Shown here piece by piece: positions 6,019 to 14,855 of a stretch of DNA of 19,344 bases. A model generated the notes under the pieces. It searched no databases. It had not been told where the DNA came from and saw only the letters and a program-made list of their open reading frames with translations. Source of the stretch: Alistipes sp. UBA928 (GTDB lineage: Bacteria > Bacteroidota > Bacteroidia > Bacteroidales > Rikenellaceae); assembly GCA_002293665.1 (NCBI GenBank), contig DBDQ01000088.1:4731-24074 (forward strand). The letters run 5' to 3'. Numbering within the stretch: the stretch's first letter is position 1; every line of letters begins with the position of its first letter. The position numbers and the translations under genes are program-made.

Positions 6019-8091
6019 ATGATAAACCGATTGATAAAGACGATATTTGTGCTCGTGGCCGCCGTTGCGACGAGCAGTTGCATGAGTGATTTCGATCTGC
6101 CCACCCCCACCCCAGGCGGCAACGAAGCCCTCGTAAAATTTAATCTTCGCACTCCCGCTCCGGCGAGTCCGGGTACCCGTGCGGTCGACGAATCGTTTGA
6201 GAATTCCATCAATAATATCGTGTTGCTGGTGGCCGGGAGCGACGGCGGCGGCGGGTTCAACGTCAAACGGATGATTCGTGTCGACGGCTTCACGCAAACG
6301 ACTAATACTACTGCGACATTCACAGTCTCACTGATGTCCGACCCCACGCCGACCAAGTTGATGATCATTACCAATTTGGCCCAGGGGATGTACAATACGC
6401 TCGATGCGTTCCAGTATCCGGTTTCGGAGAACGACGTGCGTGCCCAGCTCAGCGACACCTTCTTATACTCTATATACGGCAGCCCGAAAGTTATGACCAT
6501 GACCGGCGCCGTAACACTTTCCGGCGGCATAAGCCCCGAGCAGACCATCAACGTTGACATTCCGCTCATGCGAATGACAGCGCGTGTGGATGTGAGGCGT
6601 AATCTTACCGTCAATTCGCGCAGTTTCGAGCCCACGGCCGTTTATGTCAGACGTGCGCAGACCCATTCGCAGGTCTTTCCCGACCTTTCGGCGCTCGACC
6701 CGGCCGATCCCGCGCGGGTAGTCCGGGCGTCGCTTCCCGATCCCGACAACAGCTCTTCCAATTATAATTATCCTATCGACGCCGTAGATTCTTCCACGGG
6801 GTTGTTCCACACTGTGTACGTTCCCGAGAGTGTCAATCAAGACTCTCCTTTCGGTCAGTTGAACTACGCCATGTGCCTTGTCGTGGCTGGCCGTTACAAC
6901 GGTTCGGGGAGTGAGAGTTACTACCGTGTGGACTTCAACTCGGGCATCGAGGGGCATCCGTTCGGGCAGGTTCTGCGCAATTATCGCTACGTATTCGACA
7001 TCACCAGCGTGACCTCCGCGGGCTACGGCTCGATCGAAGAGGCACTGGCAAATCCCTCAACTGCCATGAGGGTCAACGTGTCGCAATGGAACGAACTCTA
7101 CGACGGCTTCAGTTTCGTCGATCCGTCCGTCCGCAAGATCAATGTGCTGTCGCTCGGCAGCGGCGCAGGCACAATGGGCACATGGTACGAGGGAGGAGAG
7201 GTGTCGGACGGGGCTGCACAGTTCCGCCAAATGCTCACCAACTCCTCGTGGTTCGGCCCCGGCGGCACGGTCGATTTCGCGGGATTCACCTTCGACCAGT
7301 TCACCGACGGCAACGTAACGGCCTCGACGCCGGCCAATATCGACCGGCTCACACGCGCCCTAACCTCGACCGACATACTGATCGTTCCATATGCATGTAA
7401 CCCCGACCAGCAGACGACAGATCTGATCCTTCGCTGGCTGTCCGATCCCCACCACGTGATGTTCCTCTCGTGTGACGCGGGTATGGATAACACCCCCGGC
7501 GAGGCGACCAATGTTATCTTGCGAGGCAATCTCGATAACAGCATGGCGTGGCACTCTGTTGGCAATCTGGGCAACCAGACGCTTATCGGAGGTGTTTTGG
7601 GTAATATTATAAACATCTTCATGGGACCATTCGGCCTCGGCGCCACGGCCAACACCAACGTCGACGGTGCAATGGCGGCAGATTCGAGCGACGCCAACAC
7701 TCCGTTCACCAACGGCCCGTTCGGTGTGGCCGACACTTCACAAATGGGTCACGGCAACGACAATTACCGCATGTGGGATCAGACGGGCGAATGGGCCACA
7801 CCGTCCGATGGAAGCAGTTTCGTGCCACTTATGGTGTTCCAAGTGACTATAACCGCAACCGTTTTCGGTATCGCGATAGGTACGCATGTCGAAAAAACCA
7901 ACTTGTCACTGATGGGGGTAGATCCACAGCGCCGCGTTGTCTATTTGGGCAAGACCGAATTCGTGGATGATTACCTGCGTAGCGTCCCGTCGAACCCCGT
8001 CGGCGATCCGCTCACACCGCGATACAACAGCATCACCACGCTCATGTGCAACACTTGGGCCTGGGCGGTGCGGACGGTGCTCGGAGATTAA
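6019..8091 (+). CDS. Fimbrial tip-like lipoprotein with C-terminal alpha/beta module
   Basis: This 690-residue exported protein has lipobox TSSC, Cys21, and a candidate arginine processing site GTR54|A. Residues about 36-366 form a fimbrillin-like/DUF4906-like region, with IPLMRMTARVDVR (181-193), YYRVDFNSG (301-309), LRNYRYVFDI (319-328) and VNVSQWNEL (352-360). The same motifs recur in the two large - strand proteins. Residues about 373-690 form a C-terminal module with alternating beta strands and helices (DILIVPYA 452-459, VMFLSCDAG 480-488) that ends in WAWAV. This module is longer than in the - strand paralogs and has no BACON domain in front of it. It is the last gene of the operon, placed like the minor or tip subunits of characterised type V pili. 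No von Willebrand A MIDAS motif is seen. The tip role is inferred from gene order and the N-terminal homology. Confidence 0.65.
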   Translation: MINRLIKTIFVLVAAVATSSCMSDFDLPTPTPGGNEALVKFNLRTPAPASPGTRAVDESFENSINNIVLLVAGSDGGGGFNVKRMIRVDGFTQTTNTTATFTVSLMSDPTPTKLMIITNLAQGMYNTLDAFQYPVSENDVRAQLSDTFLYSIYGSPKVMTMTGAVTLSGGISPEQTINVDIPLMRMTARVDVRRNLTVNSRSFEPTAVYVRRAQTHSQVFPDLSALDPADPARVVRASLPDPDNSSSNYNYPIDAVDSSTGLFHTVYVPESVNQDSPFGQLNYAMCLVVAGRYNGSGSESYYRVDFNSGIEGHPFGQVLRNYRYVFDITSVTSAGYGSIEEALANPSTAMRVNVSQWNELYDGFSFVDPSVRKINVLSLGSGAGTMGTWYEGGEVSDGAAQFRQMLTNSSWFGPGGTVDFAGFTFDQFTDGNVTASTPANIDRLTRALTSTDILIVPYACNPDQQTTDLILRWLSDPHHVMFLSCDAGMDNTPGEATNVILRGNLDNSMAWHSVGNLGNQTLIGGVLGNIINIFMGPFGLGATANTNVDGAMAADSSDANTPFTNGPFGVADTSQMGHGNDNYRMWDQTGEWATPSDGSSFVPLMVFQVTITATVFGIAIGTHVEKTNLSLMGVDPQRRVVYLGKTEFVDDYLRSVPSNPVGDPLTPRYNSITTLMCNTWAWAVRTVLGD

Positions 8092-8123
8092 CATCCGGAG
8101 GTTCAGGCGATAGTCAAATTAAC

Positions 8124-8157
8124 AATCGGAGGGCTCGAAAAGGCCCTCCGATTTTTT
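8124..8157 (+). terminator. Rho-independent terminator of the left fimbrial operon
   Basis: An 11-bp perfect stem (AATCGGAGGGC / GCCCTCCGATT) encloses an 8-base loop and runs directly into six T residues. It lies 32 bp after the tip gene stop on the + strand. Confidence 0.9.
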
Positions 8158-8292
8158 ATATGCTTATATGCAACCGGGGCAGGTAACGATCGGCACCGCC
8201 GCGTCTGCTTGGGTGAAGGCGTCTGCTTTCGAGAAGCATACACTTTGAGACAGCGCATGTTTTCAGGAATGAGAGGCGGGGGGTGGCAAAAG

Positions 8293-8325
8293 CAATCCCC
8301 CGATCCAGTACGGATCGGGGGATTG
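8293..8325 (-). terminator. Terminator of the right fimbrial operon
   Basis: A 14-bp perfect stem (CAATCCCCCGATCC / GGATCGGGGGATTG) encloses a 5-base AGTAC loop, 25 bp beyond the stop of the last - strand gene. Read on the - strand it is followed only by a short CTTTT run, so the T-tract is weak, but the stem is very stable. The 135 bp between this and the opposing terminator show no gene or repeat. Confidence 0.75.
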
Positions 8326-8350
8326 TAAGCAAACCTGACTTAATGATCTA

Positions 8351-11300
8351 TCACTGCGTCGTGCGGCGTTGGATGGCCCAGGCGACGGTGTTGGCGACGA
8401 ACATGGCATTGTAGGTGAATCTGGTGTTGCTGCTGTTGCCGCCGTAGCTGTTTTTGCGGTCGGGAGCCTTTGTCGAGGTGTTGACCACCGTAGGTGACGA
8501 CGTGGTGTTGCCCTGGTCGGATGAGGCGAGGAAACCACCGTCGCCCACCACGACCAGGGGTACGTTCCTGAACCGGAACATAGGATAGGTGGTGTTGGGA
8601 CTGGGGGTTGTCGTGGTATTGCTTTGGTCGTTGGCGTTGGCATAGGTGATCACCCCGGCATCGGCTCCGTCGGTGAACGAGAAGATCGTCGTACCCGCTC
8701 CGTCGACTCCCCAGCACACCCCTTGCAGTGTATTGGGAGTGTTCTGGGTGACCCCGCTGCCGGTAATCCGGCTGTCGCGGAACGGCCCTTCGAGGATCGG
8801 GTCGGAGATGTTTGAGAAACGGTAAACTGCCGCATTACCGTTTTGGCCGTTGGAGGCGGACATGTTTCCCGTGATCCTTCCGCCGTTGCGAATCGCGATG
8901 AACAGGGCCAGCACCGAATTGATGTCGTCGGTGAACAACAGCACCGGTTTGTCCTTGGCCAGGAAGTTGTCGTAGATCGCCTGAGCCTCGGCGGTAGTCG
9001 TGCCGCCGTTGAAGGGGATCTTGCTGTCGCCCGAGATTATCAACATGTCGGCGTTGACGTTTACCGCGGCGCTGACCATGGCGGTCGTTACGGTGGTGCC
9101 GCTGTAACTGCGGCCGTCGGTGGCTGCGCTGCTGCTGCCGCCGACCCACAGGCCGTAGGTTCCGATGCCGCGCACAGGTACCGTGCTGGAGAACGTGCCC
9201 GCCGTTCCGGTGCCCGTGACAATTGTGCCATAGTTGTTGGTGCCATTTGTCATGGTCTGGACGTCATGGTCGGTCATGGGAGGCTGGTTGGGGCCCGAAC
9301 CGCTCCACCACGAGTAGTTCCTCGCATCGGGGCTGTTGCTGTTCATCAGGCAGATACTGAAGATGTTGAAGTTGGCCGACGGGAAGAATAGCCGCCGCGT
9401 CACGGGCTGGAACTGCGCCGGATCCTTGTCGCTCTCGTAGGTGACGTCGGCGTATCCACTCCCGCCACGGTTTGAGTTGTTGGTGGTGAGCGATTCGCGC
9501 CATCCGCCGTTCGGGGTCGTAACGGGACCTCCCGTGGCTCCGGCGTAGACATTATCCAAACCAGACGGAGCGGCGATCAGTTGCGTACCAGCAACACGGG
9601 GAGTCTCGACCACGCTACGGATGCGCCACGTGGTATTGGAGCGCACATTGTATCCGTAGCGTTGGCCGTCCATCGTGAACATCGGGAGAGGATCGGGCTC
9701 GACCCGCAGGTTGTACCACAGTTGACGAAGAATGAGTCTGCGCGTGAGCTGCGTGAATCCGTTGCCTACCGTGAATTCGAAACGCGACGACTTGGCGATG
9801 AACGGATTTGCAGCGAGTTCGGCCGCCGTCAGCGCGGGAGGAGAGACCGTAAAGGTGCGTGCACCAGTGCGTTCGGGCCACGGCATGTTGAGATATGGAG
9901 CGCCGTCCTGAACCGCCGGATTACCTCCGGGATTTGGAAACTCGTATTGACCTATCTGGGTGACGGTCGGAACATTGACCGGATTACCTGCGGGCATCCA
10001 GTTCACCACGAACTGTTGCGAGGAGGGGGCGACTCCGGCCGGAGCGGAGAAGACAAGCTCCTGGATCTCCTGATTGTTCGTGTCGGTCACGGTGAGCGCG
10101 ATGGCTGGCTGGTTGGACTGTACGATACGGATAGGAAGTCGCAGGCGGCCTGCATTAAGGTTGATAATGGCCGTGCGCGGTGCGGTGCCCGTGTTGGCAT
10201 CGACCGAGATCGTTACGCGGACGACGTCGCTTACACCCGTGCCACCCGAAGTGGGCGAAATGCGCACCCAACTCGCAGTGCCGGTACCGTCGCCGTTGGT
10301 AATGGCGCCGAGAGTCCAGCCGGTCTGAACATCGGTCGAAACCAGCACCACATTTTCATCGGAAGCCGGGGCGGTGGTATACTCGTTGCTCCAGAGATTG
10401 ACGGTCTCCTTGTCGCTGGCAAGCCAGTTGGTGTTGTTGAACGCGATGTTGTCCATGCCCGGCCGCGACCACTGGAGTACTTGCACCGCCATGTTGACCG
10501 GCGGAGCGTTGAACGCCTGTTCGGCAGTGGGATAACCGCGCCCTTGGACATCGTTGATGTTGACTATGTAGCGATAGTTGCGCAAGATATTGAGGCGGGT
10601 CTGGGTGCCTGCTGCGTATAATTCGACGCGATAAAAAGTCTCCGAGGTGTCGGTGCCGTACACGCCGCCCACCACGATACAGGTCGCCTCGGCGGCAGTC
10701 GTCGCTGCAGCCGTCTCGAACAGATAGATAGCGCCGTTCATGGAGACGTCCGTAACGCCCGGAGCCGTAAAGTCCGTGTAGGTGATCGGACCGAGGGTGC
10801 GTGACGAATAGGGCTGGAAAGAGGTCGGAATGGTCGGACTGGTCGCCCGAACGTAGGGACCCGACGTCTCCTGGGTGGTCGTGACATTGGCCGCATCGGG
10901 CACCATGCGACCTCCGCGATTGGTGTTGTAGACTCTGACCGAACGCAGCTTGAACCGATCCGTGATACCCGCGGTGGCCGTATTGAGACGAACATCCATA
11001 CGGGCAACCATTCTCATCAACGGTATCGTCGCGGAGAGTTGACGGGTGGTGGATGTGATGGTTTCCGCAGCGCTCTCTCCCCACATCGGGATCGACGTGT
11101 AGTTATTCGATGAATTGGCAGCCCAACGATCCTGATTTGTTGCGAAGTCGTACTCCAGAAACGACAGCACTCTGGCTTTGGCCATTCCGGGAGATACGGC
11201 GCCGGTCTGGGCACCTACCAGCGACGCGGCATTGGTCACTACCACGAAACGCTGCTGATAGGATTGTGCGCGCAGGTTGGCAATGAAAGTCTGCGTGGTC

Positions 11301-11605
11301 GAGCCCGTCACGTTGTTCGGAGCGAGCGTCGCGGTGGTCTGATAGTCGTACGTTTCGTTGGCTCCGTCGATGCGGAAGGCGAGCACGCTGACCGACTGGA
11401 TGGTGTTCTCCTCGGTGGCACTGATGGAGCGGGTGGCACTGCCGCCCGGCGAATTTTCGGGAATGACCACGTTTAGCCGGAGCTCCATCGTCCCGTCGTT
11501 TGCCGGTGGGATGGGACCATCCACGAGCGGATCGTTGACACACGCCACAAAGGTGCCGGTCGCCAGGGCCAGGCACAGTATCCAAAGATGTCGTATTCTT
11601 TTCAT
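8351..11605 (-). CDS. Large BACON-containing fimbrial tip-like lipoprotein, distal paralog
   Basis: This 1084-residue lipoprotein has lipobox FVAC with Cys22 and candidate processing site ATR59|S. Residues about 60-380 are a DUF4906-like fimbrillin region (IPLMRMVARMDVRL 194-207, TFYRVELY 323-330, LRNYRYIVNI 341-350, VQVLQWSRPGMDNI 374-387). Residues about 400-497 are a BACON domain (SWVRISPTSG 445-454, RTAIINLNAGRLRLPIRIVQ 477-496). Two more beta-rich segments follow (about 500-630 and 640-742), then the C-terminal alpha/beta module (745-1084) with DMLIISGD (853-860), DKPVLLFTDD (885-894) and FRFRNVPLVVVGDGGFL (1010-1026). BACON domains are often linked to carbohydrate or mucin binding, so a glycan-binding tip is plausible but unproven. 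The gene starts 21 bp after the upstream paralog with no clear Shine-Dalgarno site and is last in the operon. Confidence 0.7.
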   Translation of the reverse strand: MKRIRHLWILCLALATGTFVACVNDPLVDGPIPPANDGTMELRLNVVIPENSPGGSATRSISATEENTIQSVSVLAFRIDGANETYDYQTTATLAPNNVTGSTTQTFIANLRAQSYQQRFVVVTNAASLVGAQTGAVSPGMAKARVLSFLEYDFATNQDRWAANSSNNYTSIPMWGESAAETITSTTRQLSATIPLMRMVARMDVRLNTATAGITDRFKLRSVRVYNTNRGGRMVPDAANVTTTQETSGPYVRATSPTIPTSFQPYSSRTLGPITYTDFTAPGVTDVSMNGAIYLFETAAATTAAEATCIVVGGVYGTDTSETFYRVELYAAGTQTRLNILRNYRYIVNINDVQGRGYPTAEQAFNAPPVNMAVQVLQWSRPGMDNIAFNNTNWLASDKETVNLWSNEYTTAPASDENVVLVSTDVQTGWTLGAITNGDGTGTASWVRISPTSGGTGVSDVVRVTISVDANTGTAPRTAIINLNAGRLRLPIRIVQSNQPAIALTVTDTNNQEIQELVFSAPAGVAPSSQQFVVNWMPAGNPVNVPTVTQIGQYEFPNPGGNPAVQDGAPYLNMPWPERTGARTFTVSPPALTAAELAANPFIAKSSRFEFTVGNGFTQLTRRLILRQLWYNLRVEPDPLPMFTMDGQRYGYNVRSNTTWRIRSVVETPRVAGTQLIAAPSGLDNVYAGATGGPVTTPNGGWRESLTTNNSNRGGSGYADVTYESDKDPAQFQPVTRRLFFPSANFNIFSICLMNSNSPDARNYSWWSGSGPNQPPMTDHDVQTMTNGTNNYGTIVTGTGTAGTFSSTVPVRGIGTYGLWVGGSSSAATDGRSYSGTTVTTAMVSAAVNVNADMLIISGDSKIPFNGGTTTAEAQAIYDNFLAKDKPVLLFTDDINSVLALFIAIRNGGRITGNMSASNGQNGNAAVYRFSNISDPILEGPFRDSRITGSGVTQNTPNTLQGVCWGVDGAGTTIFSFTDGADAGVITYANANDQSNTTTTPSPNTTYPMFRFRNVPLVVVGDGGFLASSDQGNTTSSPTVVNTSTKAPDRKNSYGGNSSNTRFTYNAMFVANTVAWAIQRRTTQ

Positions 11606-11626
11606 ATCTATACTCTGTTATATTGT

Positions 11627-14600
11627 CTATTGAGTGGTGCGGCGCTGGATGGCCCAGCCGATCACGTTGGCGACGAATAAGGAGTTGGAGACGTCGCGTT
11701 TGGTGCTGCCGCCGCCGTAGCCAGTCTTGATAGTGGGCAGGCCTTCACTGGAAATATAGGACGGCGAACTGGTGGTCTGCGACGGGTCGAACGTGCCCAG
11801 GTAACCCCCGTCGGCGGCGAATATGAGCGGCACGTTGCGGAAGCGGAACGCGGTGTTGCCGTTGTCCATCGTTGCGCCCGAAGGCAGACCCGAGGGTAAG
11901 GGGTCGGTATTGCCGGACTGGTTTCGCGCGTTGGAATACTGAACGATATTGCCGTTGTCGATTGCGCCCGAAGAATTGGAGAACCAATAGGCGATTGAGC
12001 CGTTGCCGTCGCAGCCCCAATAGGCGCCGCTCAGGTTGCGGAACTTGCCGCTGTTTATGAGCGGGTCGCCGGCATTGTCGATAAACTGATAGACCGGCGC
12101 ACTGCCGTTCAAACCGGTGGTCGACCAACTCATATTGTCGTTCTGGGATGAGAGTTTGCCTGCGTTGCGGATCGACAGGAACAGGTTCCGCATGTTGTTG
12201 GGATCCTCGCTTAACAGCAATACCGGCTTGTCCTTGGCCAGGAACTGGTTATAGATCGCGTCGGACGTTGTCTGATCGAAGGTCGTGGAACCCGAAATGA
12301 TTAGCATGTCGGCTCCCGCGCTGACGGCGTCGGTGATCTGCTGTGTCGTGATCGTCGTGGAGTTGTTGTTGTTGTATCCGCTTACGGTGACGGGAGGCAC
12401 GAACACCGTGCTCAAAGGCCACCGGGACAGAGCGTTGATGTTGAGGCCGAAGTTGGCAGCATAGTTGACCATCGTTTGAGAATGCCACTGCGTCGAACTG
12501 TTGGCGATACCGGAGTAAATGTTGTAGGTGGAAGCGGTACTGCCGCTCATGCCGGTGATGCCGTAGACGACGAACGGTGCCGAGGGGATGTATATCCGTT
12601 GCGTGACGTCGGTGAAGCGGCCCGACGGGTCGGACGAATAGGTGACGTCGACAAAACCGGCGTTGCCGCGGCGCGTGTTGTTGGTGGTGAACAGTTCTTT
12701 GTAACCGCCGTTGGGAGTGGTGTTGGCCAGTCCCTGCGCATTCACATATACATTGTCGCCGGTACTGCCGGGAGAGGACAGCAGAGAAACACCGCCGTCC
12801 ACCTGCCGTGTCTCGTTGACGGCGGTAATACGCCAGGTGCTGTTACTGCGTACATTGTATGTGTACTGGCGGCCCCCTAACGGCGCATACGGTACCTGGA
12901 GGGCGTTGGCCGGATTGGAGGTTGCCGTCGCCGTCGAGGATGCCTCGACCCTCAGGTTGTATTGGAATTGACGCAGGGTGATGCTGCGGGTGAGCGTCTG
13001 ATAGTTGTTTTTGACGGACATATTGAAACGCGTGCTGCGCTCGTAGAACGGATCGTTAGTCAGGTCGTTCGTCGCGATTGCAGGCGGAGAAACGGTGAAG
13101 GTGCGTGTGCCGTTACGTTCGGGCCACGGCATGTTATTGTAGGGCGCACCGTCCTGAACCGCCGGATTGCCGCCGGGATTCGGGAACTCGTAGAGTCCGA
13201 TCGGTGTCGCCGTGACGGCCACTCCGTCGGTGATCGGCTGCCAGTTCACCGTAAAGCTCTGCGTCGGGGGCGCGACACCACCCGGAGAGGTGAACAGAAG
13301 CTCCTGAATCTCCTGGCCCGCGGAGTTGTTGATGCGTAACAAAAGAGCCGGATCGGTGGTCTGAATAATGGTGACGGGCAAACGCAGCCTGCCTGCTGCA
13401 AGGGTCGCAATGGCCGTACGATTGGCGCCCGTGGTGTTGGCGTCGGCGTTGATCACCATCTGGGTATTCTGATTGGCCGGGCCCGAGGTTGGCGAGAGGC
13501 GAATCCAGGAGGGACTGCCCGTGCCGTCGGCGTTGGAGAGTTGGTTTACCGTCCAACCCGCAGGAACATCGGTGGTGACCATGACCGTATTTTCACCCGT
13601 CGCAAGCGCCGTCGTATAGGCATCGCGGCTGAGGAAGACATTGTCCTTGTCGGTTGCCAGGCGGTACTGGCTGTCGAACACCACGTTGTCCATTGGTTGG
13701 TCGTACCAGGCGAGAATGTTGGCCGTCATATTGACCGCTTGGGAGGTGAAAGCCTCTTCTGCCGTCGTGTGACCGCGTCCGCGCACCGCCGTGATATTGA
13801 TCACGTACTGGTGGTTGCGCAACAGGTCGAGGCGTGTTGTCGTGCTGCCTTGTTGCCAAAGCTCGACGCGGTAGTAGCTCGGTGAGGTGTCGGTGCCGTA
13901 AAGGCCACCCACTACAATCGCCGTAGCCTGTTGGGGATCTGTCGAGTTGGCCACTTCGAAGGTGTAGATCGCCCCGATCATCGAGACATCGGTGACCCCC
14001 GGAGCCGTAAAGTCGGTGTAGTTGATGGGACCACGGCGGCGCGCGCTGTATGGTTGGAGTTCGGTCGGAACGGTCGTCGCGTTGACGCGAAGATAGGTTT
14101 CTCCGTTGCGCTGCTCGGTCACCACCTTGGGTGCGTCGGGAACGATCTGGCCGCCGGTATTGGTGTTATAGAGTGCGACACTCTTCATCTTGAACTGATC
14201 GGTGAGGCCTGCCACGCTTGTATCGAGTTTCACGTCTATACGAGCTACCATGCGTATAAGATTGATCGTCGAGGCGAGATTCGTCGTAGTCGCGGTGACG
14301 GTTTCGGGCGCGCTTTCGCCCCACATCGGCATTCGCGTGTAATCCGACGTCGAGGCGGCGTTCCAGCGATCCTGACCGGCCGCCAGATTATATTTCAAAT
14401 CGGCAAGCACCGTCGCTTTGGAAGCGCCGCGCCAGTTCTTCGACATGGTGGTGTTGACCTGATCGTGGGCGTTTGTTATCACAACGAAACGCTGCTGATA
14501 GGTCTGCGCGCGCAGATTGGCGGTGAAGGTCTGCCTGACCGCACCCGGCGTATTGCCCGGAGCCAGAGTTGCCGAAGCCCAGTAGTCGAACGTTTCATTC

Positions 14601-14842
14601 CCGCCCTCGAGCCGGAAAGCGATCACATCTATATTCTGAATGGTGTTCTCCTCGGTGGCGGTGATGGCGCGGGTTGCACTTTCCGACGGATTGCCGCCCG
14701 GGACAACCACGTCCAGCCAAAGCTGCATCTCACCGTCGTCTCCAGAGTAGGGATCGACCTCGATCGGATCGTTCACGCATGCGGAAAGCCCTGCCAGCGC
14801 AAAGGCCAGCCACGTTAAACCCCAATATGATAACTTTTTCAT
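11627..14842 (-). CDS. Large BACON-containing fimbrial tip-like lipoprotein, proximal paralog
   Basis: This 1071-residue lipoprotein has lipobox LSAC with Cys22 and candidate processing site ATR58|A. It shows the same domain order as its downstream neighbour: DUF4906-like region (about 60-380; LIRMVARIDVKL 195-206, YYRVELW 323-329, LRNHQYVINI 341-350), BACON domain (about 400-495; SWIRLSPTSG 445-454, RTAIATLAAGRLRLPVTIIQ 475-494), two more beta-rich segments and a C-terminal module (about 755-1071) with DMLIIS, DKPVLLLSED and FRFRNVPLIFAADGGYL (999-1015). It ends in the same WAIQRRTTQ. The start is the ATG at 14840-14842, preceded by AAAGGAG at 6-base spacing; an upstream in-frame ATG overlaps the anchor gene's stop region and lacks the signal peptide layout. 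It follows the anchor gene by 13 bp. A glycan-binding tip or minor pilin role is inferred. Confidence 0.7.
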   Translation of the reverse strand: MKKLSYWGLTWLAFALAGLSACVNDPIEVDPYSGDDGEMQLWLDVVVPGGNPSESATRAITATEENTIQNIDVIAFRLEGGNETFDYWASATLAPGNTPGAVRQTFTANLRAQTYQQRFVVITNAHDQVNTTMSKNWRGASKATVLADLKYNLAAGQDRWNAASTSDYTRMPMWGESAPETVTATTTNLASTINLIRMVARIDVKLDTSVAGLTDQFKMKSVALYNTNTGGQIVPDAPKVVTEQRNGETYLRVNATTVPTELQPYSARRRGPINYTDFTAPGVTDVSMIGAIYTFEVANSTDPQQATAIVVGGLYGTDTSPSYYRVELWQQGSTTTRLDLLRNHQYVINITAVRGRGHTTAEEAFTSQAVNMTANILAWYDQPMDNVVFDSQYRLATDKDNVFLSRDAYTTALATGENTVMVTTDVPAGWTVNQLSNADGTGSPSWIRLSPTSGPANQNTQMVINADANTTGANRTAIATLAAGRLRLPVTIIQTTDPALLLRINNSAGQEIQELLFTSPGGVAPPTQSFTVNWQPITDGVAVTATPIGLYEFPNPGGNPAVQDGAPYNNMPWPERNGTRTFTVSPPAIATNDLTNDPFYERSTRFNMSVKNNYQTLTRSITLRQFQYNLRVEASSTATATSNPANALQVPYAPLGGRQYTYNVRSNSTWRITAVNETRQVDGGVSLLSSPGSTGDNVYVNAQGLANTTPNGGYKELFTTNNTRRGNAGFVDVTYSSDPSGRFTDVTQRIYIPSAPFVVYGITGMSGSTASTYNIYSGIANSSTQWHSQTMVNYAANFGLNINALSRWPLSTVFVPPVTVSGYNNNNSTTITTQQITDAVSAGADMLIISGSTTFDQTTSDAIYNQFLAKDKPVLLLSEDPNNMRNLFLSIRNAGKLSSQNDNMSWSTTGLNGSAPVYQFIDNAGDPLINSGKFRNLSGAYWGCDGNGSIAYWFSNSSGAIDNGNIVQYSNARNQSGNTDPLPSGLPSGATMDNGNTAFRFRNVPLIFAADGGYLGTFDPSQTTSSPSYISSEGLPTIKTGYGGGSTKRDVSNSLFVANVIGWAIQRRTTQ

Positions 14843-14848
14843 AATTGT

Positions 14849-14855
14849 CTCCTTT
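14849..14855 (-). promoter_or_regulatory. Strong Shine-Dalgarno site deciding the start of the proximal BACON gene
   Basis: AAAGGAG lies 6 bases ahead of the ATG at 14840-14842. It is the clearest ribosome-binding site in the window. It sits between the anchor stop codon and the chosen start, and it rules out the upstream in-frame ATG at 14861-14863. Confidence 0.75.

Noticed and set aside
8158..8292. Possible small gene between the two convergent terminators
   Set aside because: No frame with a plausible start, length and composition was found, and the interval contains no repeat beyond the terminators.
9581..10621. 346-codon + strand open frame inside the distal BACON gene
   Set aside because: Antisense to a gene with lipobox, BACON and fimbrillin motifs. 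No family motif or start context supports it.
13931..14818. 295-codon + strand open frame inside the proximal BACON gene
   Set aside because: Antisense shadow of the fimbrillin-like N-terminal region; no motif seen.
6019..14842. von Willebrand A-type tip domain as in Mfa5-like adhesins
   Set aside because: I looked for a DxSxS MIDAS motif following a hydrophobic strand in all three large proteins and did not find one in a suitable place.
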